The notes: generated from the letters alone by a model not told the origin. 7,150 bases of DNA from Prevotellaceae bacterium (GCA_031284065.1 JAITAP010000217.1:1-7150); one strand, 5' to 3'; positions 1 through 5,477 are shown, counted from the stretch's first letter. Numbers and translations are program-made.

Positions 1-330
1 ATTAATAAGCTGCGCGACCGCGCCTTCAAAGCCGCACGGACGACAGGCGGCGGCGCCTCGCTGGGTAGCGTAAGCGCAGGCGATATTAATATCGACTTTA
101 TCCTCGACGAGCGCGCCCGTGAGCTCATCGGCGAGGAGAACCGCCGCATGACGCTGGCGCGTACCGGCAAGCTGAAAGACCGCATTGCCAAAAACGGCGA
201 CGGTAGCCCTACCGGAAAAATAATTACCGGTTTTCAGGACTACAACGCTTTGCTGCCTATCCCCTTGAACGAAATTCGCCTCAACAAGGATGCAAAGCTT
301 GGGCAAAACCCCGGCTACGAGGTTGACTAA
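1..330 (+). CDS. RagB/SusD family nutrient-uptake outer-membrane lipoprotein, C-terminal fragment (5' end outside window)
   Basis: The frame is open from base 1 and gives 109 residues before TAA at 328-330. Full-length family members are usually about 450-600 residues, so this is only the last fifth. The recognisable C-terminal signature is FILDERARELIGEENRR (fragment residues 33-49) followed by a K/R-rich segment, then LLPIPLNEIRLN and the closing GQNPGYEVD, matching the SusD family ending of the type 'PIP..E...N..L.QNPGY'. SusD-like proteins are surface lipoproteins that bind glycans or other nutrients and cap a TonB-dependent SusC transporter. The susC partner is normally immediately upstream, which would lie left of this window. 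The ATG at 148 is internal and not a real start. The substrate cannot be told from this fragment. The gene is followed by a strong terminator, so it is the last gene of its operon. Confidence 0.9.
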   Translation: MNKLRDRAFKAARTTGGGASLGSVSAGDINIDFILDERARELIGEENRRMTLARTGKLKDRIAKNGDGSPTGKIITGFQDYNALLPIPLNEIRLNKDAKLGQNPGYEVD

Positions 331-346
331 GCAAGCTACGGAAACG

Positions 347-384
347 GCAGGGCAGGCAACGGTATTTTTCTCCGCCTGCCCTGC
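347..384 (+). repeat. GC-rich inverted repeat downstream of the SusD gene
   Basis: Perfect 11-bp arms (347-357 GCAGGGCAGGC and 374-384 GCCTGCCCTGC) enclose a 16-nt loop that contains a T-rich run. It starts 16 bases after the SusD stop codon. No T tract follows the right arm, so it is not a terminator by itself. It could protect the 3' end of the mRNA or act together with the hairpin at 411-449. Confidence 0.6.
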
Positions 385-410
385 GCTCCCCGCGCAATTG
401 AAGCAATAGA

Positions 411-449
411 AAAAATCAGGGAATATGGTTTATTCCCTGATTTTTTTTT
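411..449 (+). terminator. Rho-independent terminator of the SusD operon
   Basis: A perfect 15-bp stem (411-425 pairing with 431-445) closes a 5-nt loop (TGGTT) and runs directly into nine T residues (441-449). The A-rich left base and T-rich right base of the stem could also let it work in reverse, but there is no minus-strand gene to terminate on the right side. Confidence 0.9.
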
Positions 450-512
450 CAATTACAGGTCAAATGCCATCTACGAATTGCACGAATTAGTACGAGTTAT
501 ATTTGCGGCGGG

Positions 513-536
513 CAAGTCCCGCAGGGGACGACGCTT
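513..536 (+). repeat. REP-like repeat, 'AAGTCCCGCAGGGAC' family, copy 1
   Basis: The core is CAAGTCCCGCAGGGGACGAC followed by GCTT. It is the same unit as at 878-900, 949-970 and (inverted) 984-1005, with one extra G and one base change. The centre is a small palindrome, GTCCC-GCA-GGGAC in the other copies. Short palindromes dispersed between genes are typical of REP elements moved by REP-associated (RAYT-type) transposases; no such transposase is in the window. Confidence 0.65.
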
Positions 537-540
537 TGGG

Positions 541-648
541 AGACCTCACCCCCGGCCCCTCTCCAAAGGAGAGGGGCGGCTTGCGCCGAGCATCGTGTCC
601 CTGCTCCCCTCTCCCCTCTCCTTTGGAGAGGGGTCGGGGGTGAGGTCT
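541..648. repeat. Long inverted repeat with 36-nt arms (REP/MITE-like)
   Basis: Arms at 541-576 and 613-648 are reverse complements at 35 of 36 positions. The only mismatch is G555 opposite T634, a G-U wobble in a plus-strand RNA. A 36-nt spacer lies between. Each arm also contains its own palindrome CCCCTCTCC-AAA-GGAGAGGGG, so several alternative folds are possible. The motif CCTCACCCCCGGCCCCTCTCC is, to my knowledge, a widely dispersed intergenic repeat in bacterial genomes. Apparent reading frames through it are artefacts of the repeat. Confidence 0.85.
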
Positions 649-679
649 GGGAGCGAGGTGTTGCAGGTCGCTTGCGTCT

Positions 680-698
680 TTCATTCCGTAGGAATGAA
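680..698. repeat. Short palindrome, 'CATTCC-GTA-GGAATG' family
   Basis: Perfect 8-bp arms TTCATTCC and GGAATGAA flank GTA. It belongs to the same family as the palindromes at 733-754 and 773-787, which share the CATTCC/GGAATG arms but differ in the loop and outer bases. Confidence 0.65.
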
Positions 699-732
699 CC
701 GCTCGGTAGAAATGTGCAATCTTCTCGGCGCA

Positions 733-754
733 ACACATTCCGTTAGGAATGTGT
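733..754. repeat. Short palindrome, 'CATTCC-GTTA-GGAATG' variant
   Basis: Perfect 9-bp arms ACACATTCC (733-741) and GGAATGTGT (746-754) flank GTTA. Shares its arms with the palindromes at 680-698 and 773-787. Confidence 0.65.
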
Positions 755-772
755 CCACAAATATTTTGGAGC

Positions 773-787
773 CATTCCTACGGAATG
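773..787. repeat. Short palindrome, 'CATTCC-TAC-GGAATG' variant
   Basis: 6-bp arms CATTCC (773-778) and GGAATG (782-787) flank TAC. The loop is the reverse complement of the GTA loop at 680-698, so this is the same element in the opposite orientation. Confidence 0.6.
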
Positions 788-827
788 TCGGGGTTTGGTG
801 GGGGAACGGCATTTTCTACCGAGCGTT

Positions 828-845
828 CCATCCCTAACGGGATGG
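828..845. repeat. Short palindrome, 'CCATCCC-TAAC-GGGATGG'
   Basis: Perfect 7-bp arms (828-834 and 839-845) flank TAAC. It directly follows the inverted GCTCGGTAGAAA tail at 810-824 and is probably a diverged form of the CATTCC family. Confidence 0.6.
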
Positions 846-877
846 CGCTTGAGAATTTTGAATTGGCTGATGCCGGG

Positions 878-900
878 CAAGTCCCGCAGGGACGACACTT
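878..900 (+). repeat. REP-like repeat, 'AAGTCCCGCAGGGAC' family, copy 2
   Basis: CAAGTCCCGCAGGGACGAC followed by ACTT. It is identical over the 22-nt core to 949-970, and is preceded by GCCGGG where copy 1 has GGCGGG. Confidence 0.75.
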
Positions 901-906
901 GATTAA

Positions 907-926
907 CCGTAGGCTTTAGCCTACGG
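907..926. repeat. Short palindrome, 'CCGTAGGCT-TT-AGCCTACGG'
   Basis: Perfect 9-bp arms with a 2-nt centre. It is a separate palindrome family placed between copies 2 and 3 of the AAGTCCCGCAGGGAC unit. Confidence 0.7.
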
Positions 927-948
927 CTATGGCTACAGACACCGCCTT

Positions 949-1005
949 AAGTCCCGCAGGGACGACACTTTGGAGGCGACAGCAAGTGTCGTTCCTGCGG
1001 GACTT
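949..1005. repeat. Inverted pair of the 'AAGTCCCGCAGGGAC' unit (copies 3 and 4)
   Basis: The 22-nt arms 949-970 and 984-1005 are reverse complements at 21 of 22 positions, with a 13-nt spacer. The single mismatch, G961 against T993, is again a G-U wobble in a plus-strand RNA. The right arm also has a further flanking palindrome (ACAGCAAGT 979-987 with ACTTGCTGT 1002-1010). Confidence 0.8.
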
Positions 1006-1087
1006 GCTGTTGTAGGTTTTATATAGCAATGTGCTCTCGTTGCAACAAAGCCTGCTGAATCTACGCGCTCGATTTTCCGCGAAGTTG

Positions 1088-1120
1088 TTGCTGAAAATTG
1101 CAATAAATTGAGTACATTTG
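1088..1120 (+). promoter_or_regulatory. Possible Bacteroidota promoter for the gldA-like operon
   Basis: TACATTTG at 1113-1120 fits the Bacteroidota -7 element TAnnTTTG. A TTG at 1088-1090 lies 22 bases upstream, at the loose end of the allowed -33 spacing. Transcription would start near 1127, leaving a leader of only about ten bases before the ATG at 1137, with no Shine-Dalgarno sequence. The -7 element is convincing; the -33 is not. Confidence 0.45.
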
Positions 1121-1136
1121 CGCCAAAAAGTTTGTA

Positions 1137-2057
1137 ATGTCAATTAAAGCGGTTGGTGTATCGAAGCTTTACGGAGCGCAGGCGGCGTTAGACCATGTTT
1201 CGTTTGAGGTTGAGCGCGGTCAGGTTGTGGGGTTGCTCGGCCCGAACGGAGCGGGAAAATCTACCATGATGAAAATTCTGGCAGGCTTCATTCCGCCTTC
1301 GTCGGGCGAGGCGTTTGTGGGCGGCTTCAACGTGCAGGAGCAGTCGTTGCAGGCGCGGCGGGTGGTTGGCTACCTGCCGGAGCACAACCCGCTCTACTTG
1401 GATATGTACGTGAGCGAATTTTTGGAGTTTGTAGCCGGCGTTTACGGGCTTCAAAAGAAGCTGCCGAAAATTGTTGGCGACGCAGTAGAGGTGACGGGGC
1501 TTTCGCGCGAGGCTCACAAAAAAATAGGGCAGCTCTCCAAGGGCTACCGTCAGCGCGTTGGGCTGGCGCAGGCGTTGCTGCCCAAGCCCGACGTGCTGAT
1601 ACTCGACGAACCTACCGCAGGGCTTGACCCCAACCAGCTGTCGGAAATCCGGCAGCTTATCGTCAGAGAGGGCAGGGAAAAAACGGTAATCCTCTCCACC
1701 CACATCATGCAGGAGGTGGAGGCAATGTGCGACCGGGTTATCATCATCAACGAGGGGAAAATTGTGGCGCACGATACGCCGCAGCACGTACGGCAGCAAT
1801 CGCTGAGGGCGGTAAACGCCGTAGAGGTGGAGTTTCTGGAGGAGGTGAGCGAGGCAATCTTTGGGCAGGCGGACGGCGTTGTGCGCACGGAAAAAATCGC
1901 GCCCCGCACGTTCCTGCTCACGGCGCGCGGCGCGGAGGATATTCGCCCGGCAATATTTCAGCTGGCGGTAAAGGAAAATATTACCATACTGAAAATACAG
2001 CGGCAGGAGAAAGCGCTCGAAGATATTTTCAGAGATTTGACAACAGAACCCGTTTAA
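1137..2057 (+). CDS. gldA: GldA-like ABC transporter ATP-binding protein
   Basis: 306 residues, matching the roughly 300 of GldA. Visible ATPase motifs are Walker A GPNGAGKST (35-43), the signature LSKGYRQR (133-140), Walker B VLILDEPT (153-160), D-loop AGLDP (161-165) and H-loop STH (187-189). The Q-loop region reads GYLPEHNPLYLDMYV (78-92), with Glu at the usual Gln position. That PEHNPLYLD stretch is what I associate with GldA. A C-terminal region of about 85 residues after the ATPase core is also normal for this subgroup. GldA is the cytoplasmic ATPase paired with membrane proteins GldF and GldG, and is linked to gliding and, in some species, to surface or secretion functions. Neither permease gene is here, so a general ABC-2 exporter ATPase remains possible. 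The ATG at 1137 is right for the family start (MSIKAVGVSKLYG). The downstream gene follows after 33 bases and is probably co-transcribed. Confidence 0.85.
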   Translation: MSIKAVGVSKLYGAQAALDHVSFEVERGQVVGLLGPNGAGKSTMMKILAGFIPPSSGEAFVGGFNVQEQSLQARRVVGYLPEHNPLYLDMYVSEFLEFVAGVYGLQKKLPKIVGDAVEVTGLSREAHKKIGQLSKGYRQRVGLAQALLPKPDVLILDEPTAGLDPNQLSEIRQLIVREGREKTVILSTHIMQEVEAMCDRVIIINEGKIVAHDTPQHVRQQSLRAVNAVEVEFLEEVSEAIFGQADGVVRTEKIAPRTFLLTARGAEDIRPAIFQLAVKENITILKIQRQEKALEDIFRDLTTEPV

Positions 2058-2090
2058 GAATTTTTTATTAACGTAACACAGTTAATTTTT

Positions 2091-2981
2091 ATGGAGCAGA
2101 GAGAGAAAAAGTCATCCCATGGCGGATACAAATTAATTATTTTTATACTTATAGTAGCGCTTGGCGGCGTCACGTTTTGGTATGTACGCGAAGACCGGAA
2201 GTGGGAAGAAGTGAATCAGCAGCTGTCGGACGAGCGCGACAGCATTTCGGACAAGCTGAGCAACATGCTACTCGCGTATGAAGATATGAAAACCAGCAAC
2301 AGCATTATAACGCAGGAGCTGGAAGCCGAAAAGTCAAAAATTCAGGTGTTGCTGCAAAAAGTGCTTTCAACCGAAAAAATACACTACGCCGAAATACGGA
2401 AGTACGAAAAAGAAGCGAATACGCTGCGCGAAATTATGCGCAGCTATATTCACCAGATAGACTCACTCAACACGCTGAACCAAAGACTTTTGACGGAAAA
2501 CGAAGAGGTGAAGCAAGATTTGCAGAGCTCGCAGGAAGAAAATATGAAGCTCAGCATGGAGAAAGAAGACCTCTCGTTGCAGGTTGAAAAAGGCTCCATG
2601 CTGAAGGTGCGGAATATTCAAGCTGCCGGGCTGAACAGCCGGGACAAGGATACATATTCTGCCAGCCGCTCCAAAAAGCTGAAAACCTGCGTTACCATTA
2701 ACGAAAATGCCATCGCAAAAGCCGGAAACCGCTTTGTTTACGTACGCATTATTAGCCCCGATAAATCGCTGCTGACCAACAGCGACAGCAAGGGAACTCT
2801 GGAGGTGCAGGGGCAGCCGCTGGAGTACTCGGCTAAGCGGGAGGTTGACTACCAAAATGCAGATTTGGAAACCTGCATATTTTTTGATGCTAAAAACATA
2901 AAGTTAGCTAAAGGCGGGTACACGGTGGAGGTGTACATTGACGGAAATTTGAGCGGGAGCGGGCAACTCCTGATGAAGTAA
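2091..2981 (+). CDS. Single-pass membrane protein with coiled coil and C-terminal beta-type domain, function unknown
   Basis: 296 residues. A charged N-terminus is followed by one membrane segment (about 13-32, KLIIFILIVALGGVTFWYV). A long charged heptad-like region rich in E, K, Q, L and S (about 35-172) predicts an extended coiled coil. The final 120 residues (about 175-296) alternate hydrophobic and polar residues with short strand-like stretches (RFVYVRIIS, LETCIFF, GYTVEVYIDG), suggesting a beta domain. Basic residues before the membrane segment and acidic/charged ones after put the coiled coil and C-domain outside the cytoplasm as a type II anchor. I do not recognise a named family; automatic labels such as 'SMC-like' would come from the coiled coil alone. 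It lies 33 bases after the gldA-like gene in the same direction, so co-expression is likely, but a functional link is only inference. It converges with the minus-strand gene ending at 3000, leaving 18 bases between. Confidence 0.85.
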   Translation: MEQREKKSSHGGYKLIIFILIVALGGVTFWYVREDRKWEEVNQQLSDERDSISDKLSNMLLAYEDMKTSNSIITQELEAEKSKIQVLLQKVLSTEKIHYAEIRKYEKEANTLREIMRSYIHQIDSLNTLNQRLLTENEEVKQDLQSSQEENMKLSMEKEDLSLQVEKGSMLKVRNIQAAGLNSRDKDTYSASRSKKLKTCVTINENAIAKAGNRFVYVRIISPDKSLLTNSDSKGTLEVQGQPLEYSAKREVDYQNADLETCIFFDAKNIKLAKGGYTVEVYIDGNLSGSGQLLMK

Positions 2982-2999
2982 GGCTACTCGCCTTGCCTG

Positions 3000-3482
3000 C
3001 TACGCCTTGAGGGTTACAAGCAACGGGTCGTTTTTGAACTCGTTGGCCACGACGATGCACGCCTGTACGCCGGGGATGGCGCGAATGGTTGCGCTAAGCG
3101 CAGCCAGCTTGTTGTCCGGCAACGCTTCCGAAATTTTTAGCAGATAGTCAACATGCACAAACTTTTTGATGAGCAATTCGCTGTTTTGCCGGTTGGTTAT
3201 CAGGGTGTACAGGCTGCGCGGGCTGTTGTCGGCGGCGCGAAAGACCGCAAATTGCCGGCGCTCCTCAGGCTTGCTTTCGCCGAGCACGGTTGGCTGTAGC
3301 GGGTTGTCCGGCTCTTTGCCGTACAAATCGTGGTAGTGAACAAAGTCGAGGTGCAGCGCACGGTTGAGCAGCCATGCCATGCGCGTGTCGGGCTCTGTGG
3401 AGCGAATCGCCAGCAGCGAAAAAGCGCTTACATCCTCCGAAAAGTTTTTCAGCGCGATGCGTTTGTTCGTTTTTTTTCCCAT
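3000..3482 (-). CDS. IPExxxVDY family protein with degenerate signature
   Basis: 160 residues, close to the family's usual 150 or so. The overall pattern fits: basic N-terminus, then SAFSLLAIRSTEPDTRMAWLLN (about 19-40, the 'LIGIsS...y.L.w.iN' block), a central variable segment, FAVFRA, SLYTLITNRQNSELL, VDYLLKI, and a C-terminal IRAIPGVQACIVV block ('L..IpgV..af.i'). The name-giving motif aligns as IKKFVHVDY, so the VDY is kept but the PE is replaced by KK. The family is found in Bacteroidota and has no established function. As I recall, it often neighbours pyk or rnc in Flavobacteriia, which is not the case here. It lies 50 bases after tsaC on the same strand and is probably read from the tsaC promoter. 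No transmembrane segment or signal peptide is seen, so it is presumably cytoplasmic. Confidence 0.75.
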   Translation of the reverse strand: MGKKTNKRIALKNFSEDVSAFSLLAIRSTEPDTRMAWLLNRALHLDFVHYHDLYGKEPDNPLQPTVLGESKPEERRQFAVFRAADNSPRSLYTLITNRQNSELLIKKFVHVDYLLKISEALPDNKLAALSATIRAIPGVQACIVVANEFKNDPLLVTLKA

Positions 3483-3532
3483 TTTGAGTTGGCTATGTTA
3501 CAAATACCTCTTTGAATTACGCGCGTTACCTC

Positions 3533-4099
3533 CTACCTGATGACCTCAACCCTGCCGTCCGCCTCAAGTCGAATAATTCCGGAGGGCTTGCGCGTGGGGC
3601 GTCCCTCCCACTTTGCGCAGACTTGCACGTTTACGCTTTGCCGCACAGCGTCGGGAATTTCGGCAAACGTTTTTGGGGCGTTTGCGCCCGAAATATTTGC
3701 CGACGTGGAAACAATCGGTCTCCCCAAGCTGCGTATGGTTTTTTTGCAAAACAGATGGTTGGCGATACGGATTGCCACGCTGCCGTCTGCCGCGCATACG
3801 CCGTTGGCAAAGCCCACGCCCTCGCTGTAAATGATAGTTTGCGGCGTGCTGCTCAGGCGCACAATGTCCAGCGCAAGCGTTGGCGCTTCGCGCACGTAGC
3901 GGTGCAGCATTTTTTCGCCGTCCACCAGCACAATCAGGCTTTTTGCGTCAGCGCGCTGCTTGATGGCAAAAATTTTTGCAACGGCGGCGGCGTTGGTAGC
4001 GTCGCAGCCCAAGCCCCACAGCGTGTCGGTGGGGTAAAGCATCACGCCGCCCCTGCGCAGCGCCTCGGCAATCTGTTCAATATCTTCAACTTCTTCCAT
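3533..4099 (-). CDS. tsaC: L-threonylcarbamoyladenylate synthase (TsaC/YrdC-type)
   Basis: 188 residues, the length of a stand-alone YrdC domain without the extra C-terminal domain of Sua5. It makes threonylcarbamoyl-AMP from threonine, bicarbonate and ATP, the first step of t6A37 formation on tRNAs that read ANN codons, in the cytoplasm. Visible family motifs are MLYPTDTLWGLGCD (20-33), IKQRADAKSLIVLV (46-59, with the K-x-R-x-x-x-K substrate-binding pattern), VAIRI (108-112), RPIVSTSANISG (127-138, with the S-T-S-A-N nucleotide-binding signature) and a C-terminal PSGIIRL where many members have PSTVVD or PSTIVD. Those last changes are mild, and the fold appears complete, so I expect it to be active. 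The start at 4099 gives a normal short N-terminus before the first strand. A good promoter is 84 bases upstream. Confidence 0.93.
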   Translation of the reverse strand: MEEVEDIEQIAEALRRGGVMLYPTDTLWGLGCDATNAAAVAKIFAIKQRADAKSLIVLVDGEKMLHRYVREAPTLALDIVRLSSTPQTIIYSEGVGFANGVCAADGSVAIRIANHLFCKKTIRSLGRPIVSTSANISGANAPKTFAEIPDAVRQSVNVQVCAKWEGRPTRKPSGIIRLEADGRVEVIR

Positions 4100-4182
4100 A
4101 TACTTGTCTGCCGCTTATCAAACCGGACAAAAACGTAGCACGTTCGCACGTAAGCCAATACTTACTTCTCTACTTTGACAAG

Positions 4183-4214
4183 CAAAAGTAAGCTGTTTTA
4201 GTTTAATATGCAAA
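4183..4214 (-). promoter_or_regulatory. Bacteroidota-type promoter for tsaC
   Basis: On the minus strand the sequence reads TTTG (4214-4211), 20 bases, then TACTTTTG (4190-4183), matching TTTG-N19-21-TAnnTTTG at every defined position. Transcription would start near 4176, giving a leader of about 76 nt before the tsaC ATG. Confidence 0.75.
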
Positions 4215-4368
4215 CATTACCGAGTCATACGCCTTGCTTTCCGCCGTGCGCCTCCGGTGCAGCTAAGAATAGGGCTTGCGCCGCAACCCCCATTTTCACC
4301 TAATTTATACAGTCTCTCCTTATAAACAATTTATTCCACTGGATGTCAATAAAATAATTGTGAAAAAG

Positions 4369-4400
4369 TTTGGTAGTATCAACCGGTTTTTGTACCTTTG
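4369..4400 (+). promoter_or_regulatory. Bacteroidota-type promoter for the transposase remnant
   Basis: TTTG at 4369-4372, 20 bases, then TACCTTTG at 4393-4400: a full match to TTTG-N20-TAnnTTTG. Transcription would start near 4407, about 13 bases before the ATG at 4420. This fixes the start of the following frame at 4420 rather than upstream. Confidence 0.75.
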
Positions 4401-4419
4401 CGGCATAAAAACCGAAAAA

Positions 4420-4671
4420 ATGACAGGAAAATTGCCCAAAGATGACCATCGCGAACTTTTTCGCACCCGCCTGACGGACTTGATAAATCCACAGCACGAG
4501 CGGGCGCTGCTTGGCCACACAGTTGGGGCAAAGGTAGTGATAATAGGGGCGTTTTTTACGTATTTTGAAGTAGCACAGCCTATAGTTACATCAATTAGAA
4601 TTATACCAAACAGTAAATGTTGCTCTCAAGAAGTATATGAAGAAATCAATGATGATTGTACGGATTATTAA
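4420..4671 (+). pseudogene. N-terminal remnant of an IS5/IS1182-type transposase fused to unrelated sequence
   Basis: The frame from ATG 4420 codes 84 residues. The first 35 (MTGKLPKDDHRELFRTRLTDL, then INPQHERALLGH) resemble the N-terminus of Bacteroidota IS5/IS1182-like transposases, which typically read 'm.GKLp...qreLFr..L.d.I...HeLvLLa..IDW.yFe'. After residue 35 the match stops. The expected IDWxYFE appears only as a displaced TYFE (about 50-53), and the following AT-rich coding has no transposase character. Complete transposases are several hundred residues and carry a DDE catalytic core; none is present on either strand nearby. The promoter at 4369-4400 looks intact, so a short fused peptide may still be made. 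The family assignment is from memory of the N-terminal pattern, not a search. A stand-alone small protein is the alternative. Confidence 0.55.
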
Positions 4672-4694
4672 TTTAAACATAAAATCAATAGAAA

Positions 4695-5477
4695 ATGAAA
4701 GCACTCGTTAATCTCATGAAATATACAGGCGTAATGCTTGTATGCTTAATTTGCTCAAATGTGACAATAGCACAAACGCAGCAAAAATTTAAAGTTTTTA
4801 AGAAGAACCCTGTTCCCATTGTGAATAATAAATTAGGAATAGAGTACACTTCAGACCCGTATGAAGCCACAAAATTGGATTATCATGATTTCAAAGAGCA
4901 AGGGGAAAGCCGATGGGCAGCGACTAAAGGCGACTGGTATTTGAAATATAAGAAAATGTTTGACTTTAGATGCAAAGAGCCTTTTTTAGGTGGAGGAGTA
5001 AAATACACAAAAAATGATTATCGTAAAACTGGTTATCGATTCAGATTGGTAAATAATCAAATAATAGAAGATTCTATTCAATTTTTAATAAATAAATATT
5101 ATTACAATAATAATGATACGCTAAAAAAATGGAATCTTGCGATAGGAAATTCCGAACCGACTAATGAAAAAATCATTAAACGTCTCGGATTAGAACATTT
5201 CAAATTTGTAATCACCGTTTTTGACAGTAAAAAAAACAGTTATTTCATTGATGTGCCGGAAGCGGAGCAGGCCAATGATGAAATGGTGGTAATGCGTGTA
5301 TTTAAATATCCTGCGGATGTAGATATACTTTTGTATAATTTTGAAATAAATAATTGGGAGTACGTAGAAAGCGTTACGGTATCGGGCGACCATGAGTTAG
5401 AGCTGTATGTGCTACAAAAATTTGAGCCGAGGTATTTGAAAGATTGCGAGTTGAAAGATGAAGTAAAGGATAAGTAA
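4695..5477 (+). CDS. Putative secreted protein of unknown function (AT-rich orphan)
   Basis: 260 residues from the ATG at 4695, 23 bases after the preceding frame stops. The N-terminus MKALVNLMKYTGVMLVCLIC then SNVTIAQTQQ is a Sec signal peptide: basic start, hydrophobic core 11-20, and likely signal peptidase I cleavage after TIA (residue 26), leaving a Gln-starting mature protein as is common in Bacteroidota. The mature chain is rich in K, N, Y, F and D, with no membrane segment, no repeated motif and no catalytic signature that I recognise. It has a FRCKEPFLGGGVKY segment (91-104), and a later strand-rich part (FKFVITVFDSKKNSYFIDV). Cysteines are few (C93 and C251-type positions). Base composition is clearly more AT-rich than the flanking genes, with many AAA, AAT, ATA and TTA codons, which suggests horizontal origin. 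No promoter of the standard form is visible directly upstream, so it may rely on the one at 4369-4400. Function unknown. Confidence 0.75.
   Translation: MKALVNLMKYTGVMLVCLICSNVTIAQTQQKFKVFKKNPVPIVNNKLGIEYTSDPYEATKLDYHDFKEQGESRWAATKGDWYLKYKKMFDFRCKEPFLGGGVKYTKNDYRKTGYRFRLVNNQIIEDSIQFLINKYYYNNNDTLKKWNLAIGNSEPTNEKIIKRLGLEHFKFVITVFDSKKNSYFIDVPEAEQANDEMVVMRVFKYPADVDILLYNFEINNWEYVESVTVSGDHELELYVLQKFEPRYLKDCELKDEVKDK

Larger units (their letters stand above)
695..830. repeat. Inverted pair of a 'GCTCGGTAGAAA(A)TG' unit
   Basis: Bases 695-714 (ending GCTCGGTAGAAATG) recur as the reverse complement at 810-830 (CATTTTCTACCGAGC and the following bases), with small indels. The pair brackets the two palindromes at 733-754 and 773-787. 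In both copies the unit sits next to a CATTCC- or CATCCC-type palindrome, so the palindrome plus this tail looks like the mobile unit. Confidence 0.55.
4100..4419. other. Gene-free divergent promoter region
   Basis: This 320-base stretch separates the tsaC operon from the rightward transposase remnant. It contains the two outward-facing promoters at 4183-4214 and 4369-4400. The 150 bases between them hold only a small bulged hairpin at 4272-4289 (GGG-C-TTGC against GCAA-CCC). A frame open from a TTG at 4276 crosses the right-hand promoter and is not believed to start there. I see no RNA gene and cannot identify IS terminal repeats. Confidence 0.5.

Noticed and set aside
478..837. 119-residue plus-strand reading frame and overlapping minus-strand frames at 487-738 and 497-736
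   Set aside because: They read through the long inverted repeat and CATTCC palindromes; residues such as PHPRPLSKGEG come from the repeat on both strands. No promoter, no domain, no plausible composition.
507..1005. Repeated AAGTCCCGCAGGGAC units considered as a CRISPR array
   Set aside because: Copies differ in spacing and orientation, are interleaved with other palindromes, and no cas genes are present.
916..1143. 75-residue minus-strand frame
   Set aside because: It covers the REP-like inverted pair and the gldA promoter region and shows no protein-like features.
1188..1799. Long minus-strand frames opposite the gldA-like gene (also 1550-1921)
   Set aside because: Antisense shadows of a gene with clear ABC ATPase motifs.
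2980..2994. Small hairpin AAGGC-TACTC-GCCTT between the convergent genes as a bidirectional terminator
   Set aside because: Only 5 bp, overlaps the stop codon, and no T tract on either side.
3512..4138. 208-residue plus-strand frame opposite tsaC
   Set aside because: Shadow frame; the minus strand codes an unmistakable TsaC with its own promoter.
4272..4289. Bulged hairpin GGG-C-TTGC / GCAA-CCC as a terminator
   Set aside because: Short, bulged and without a T tract; no transcript is known to end there.
4276..4419. Upstream extension of the transposase-remnant frame from a TTG at 4276
   Set aside because: It would place the full-match promoter at 4369-4400 inside the coding sequence; the transposase-like residues begin at the ATG at 4420.
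4695..4780. Lipoprotein signal (C17 or C20) in the 260-residue secreted protein
   Set aside because: Residues before the cysteines (MLV and CLI) do not fit a lipobox; a signal peptidase I site after TIA is better.
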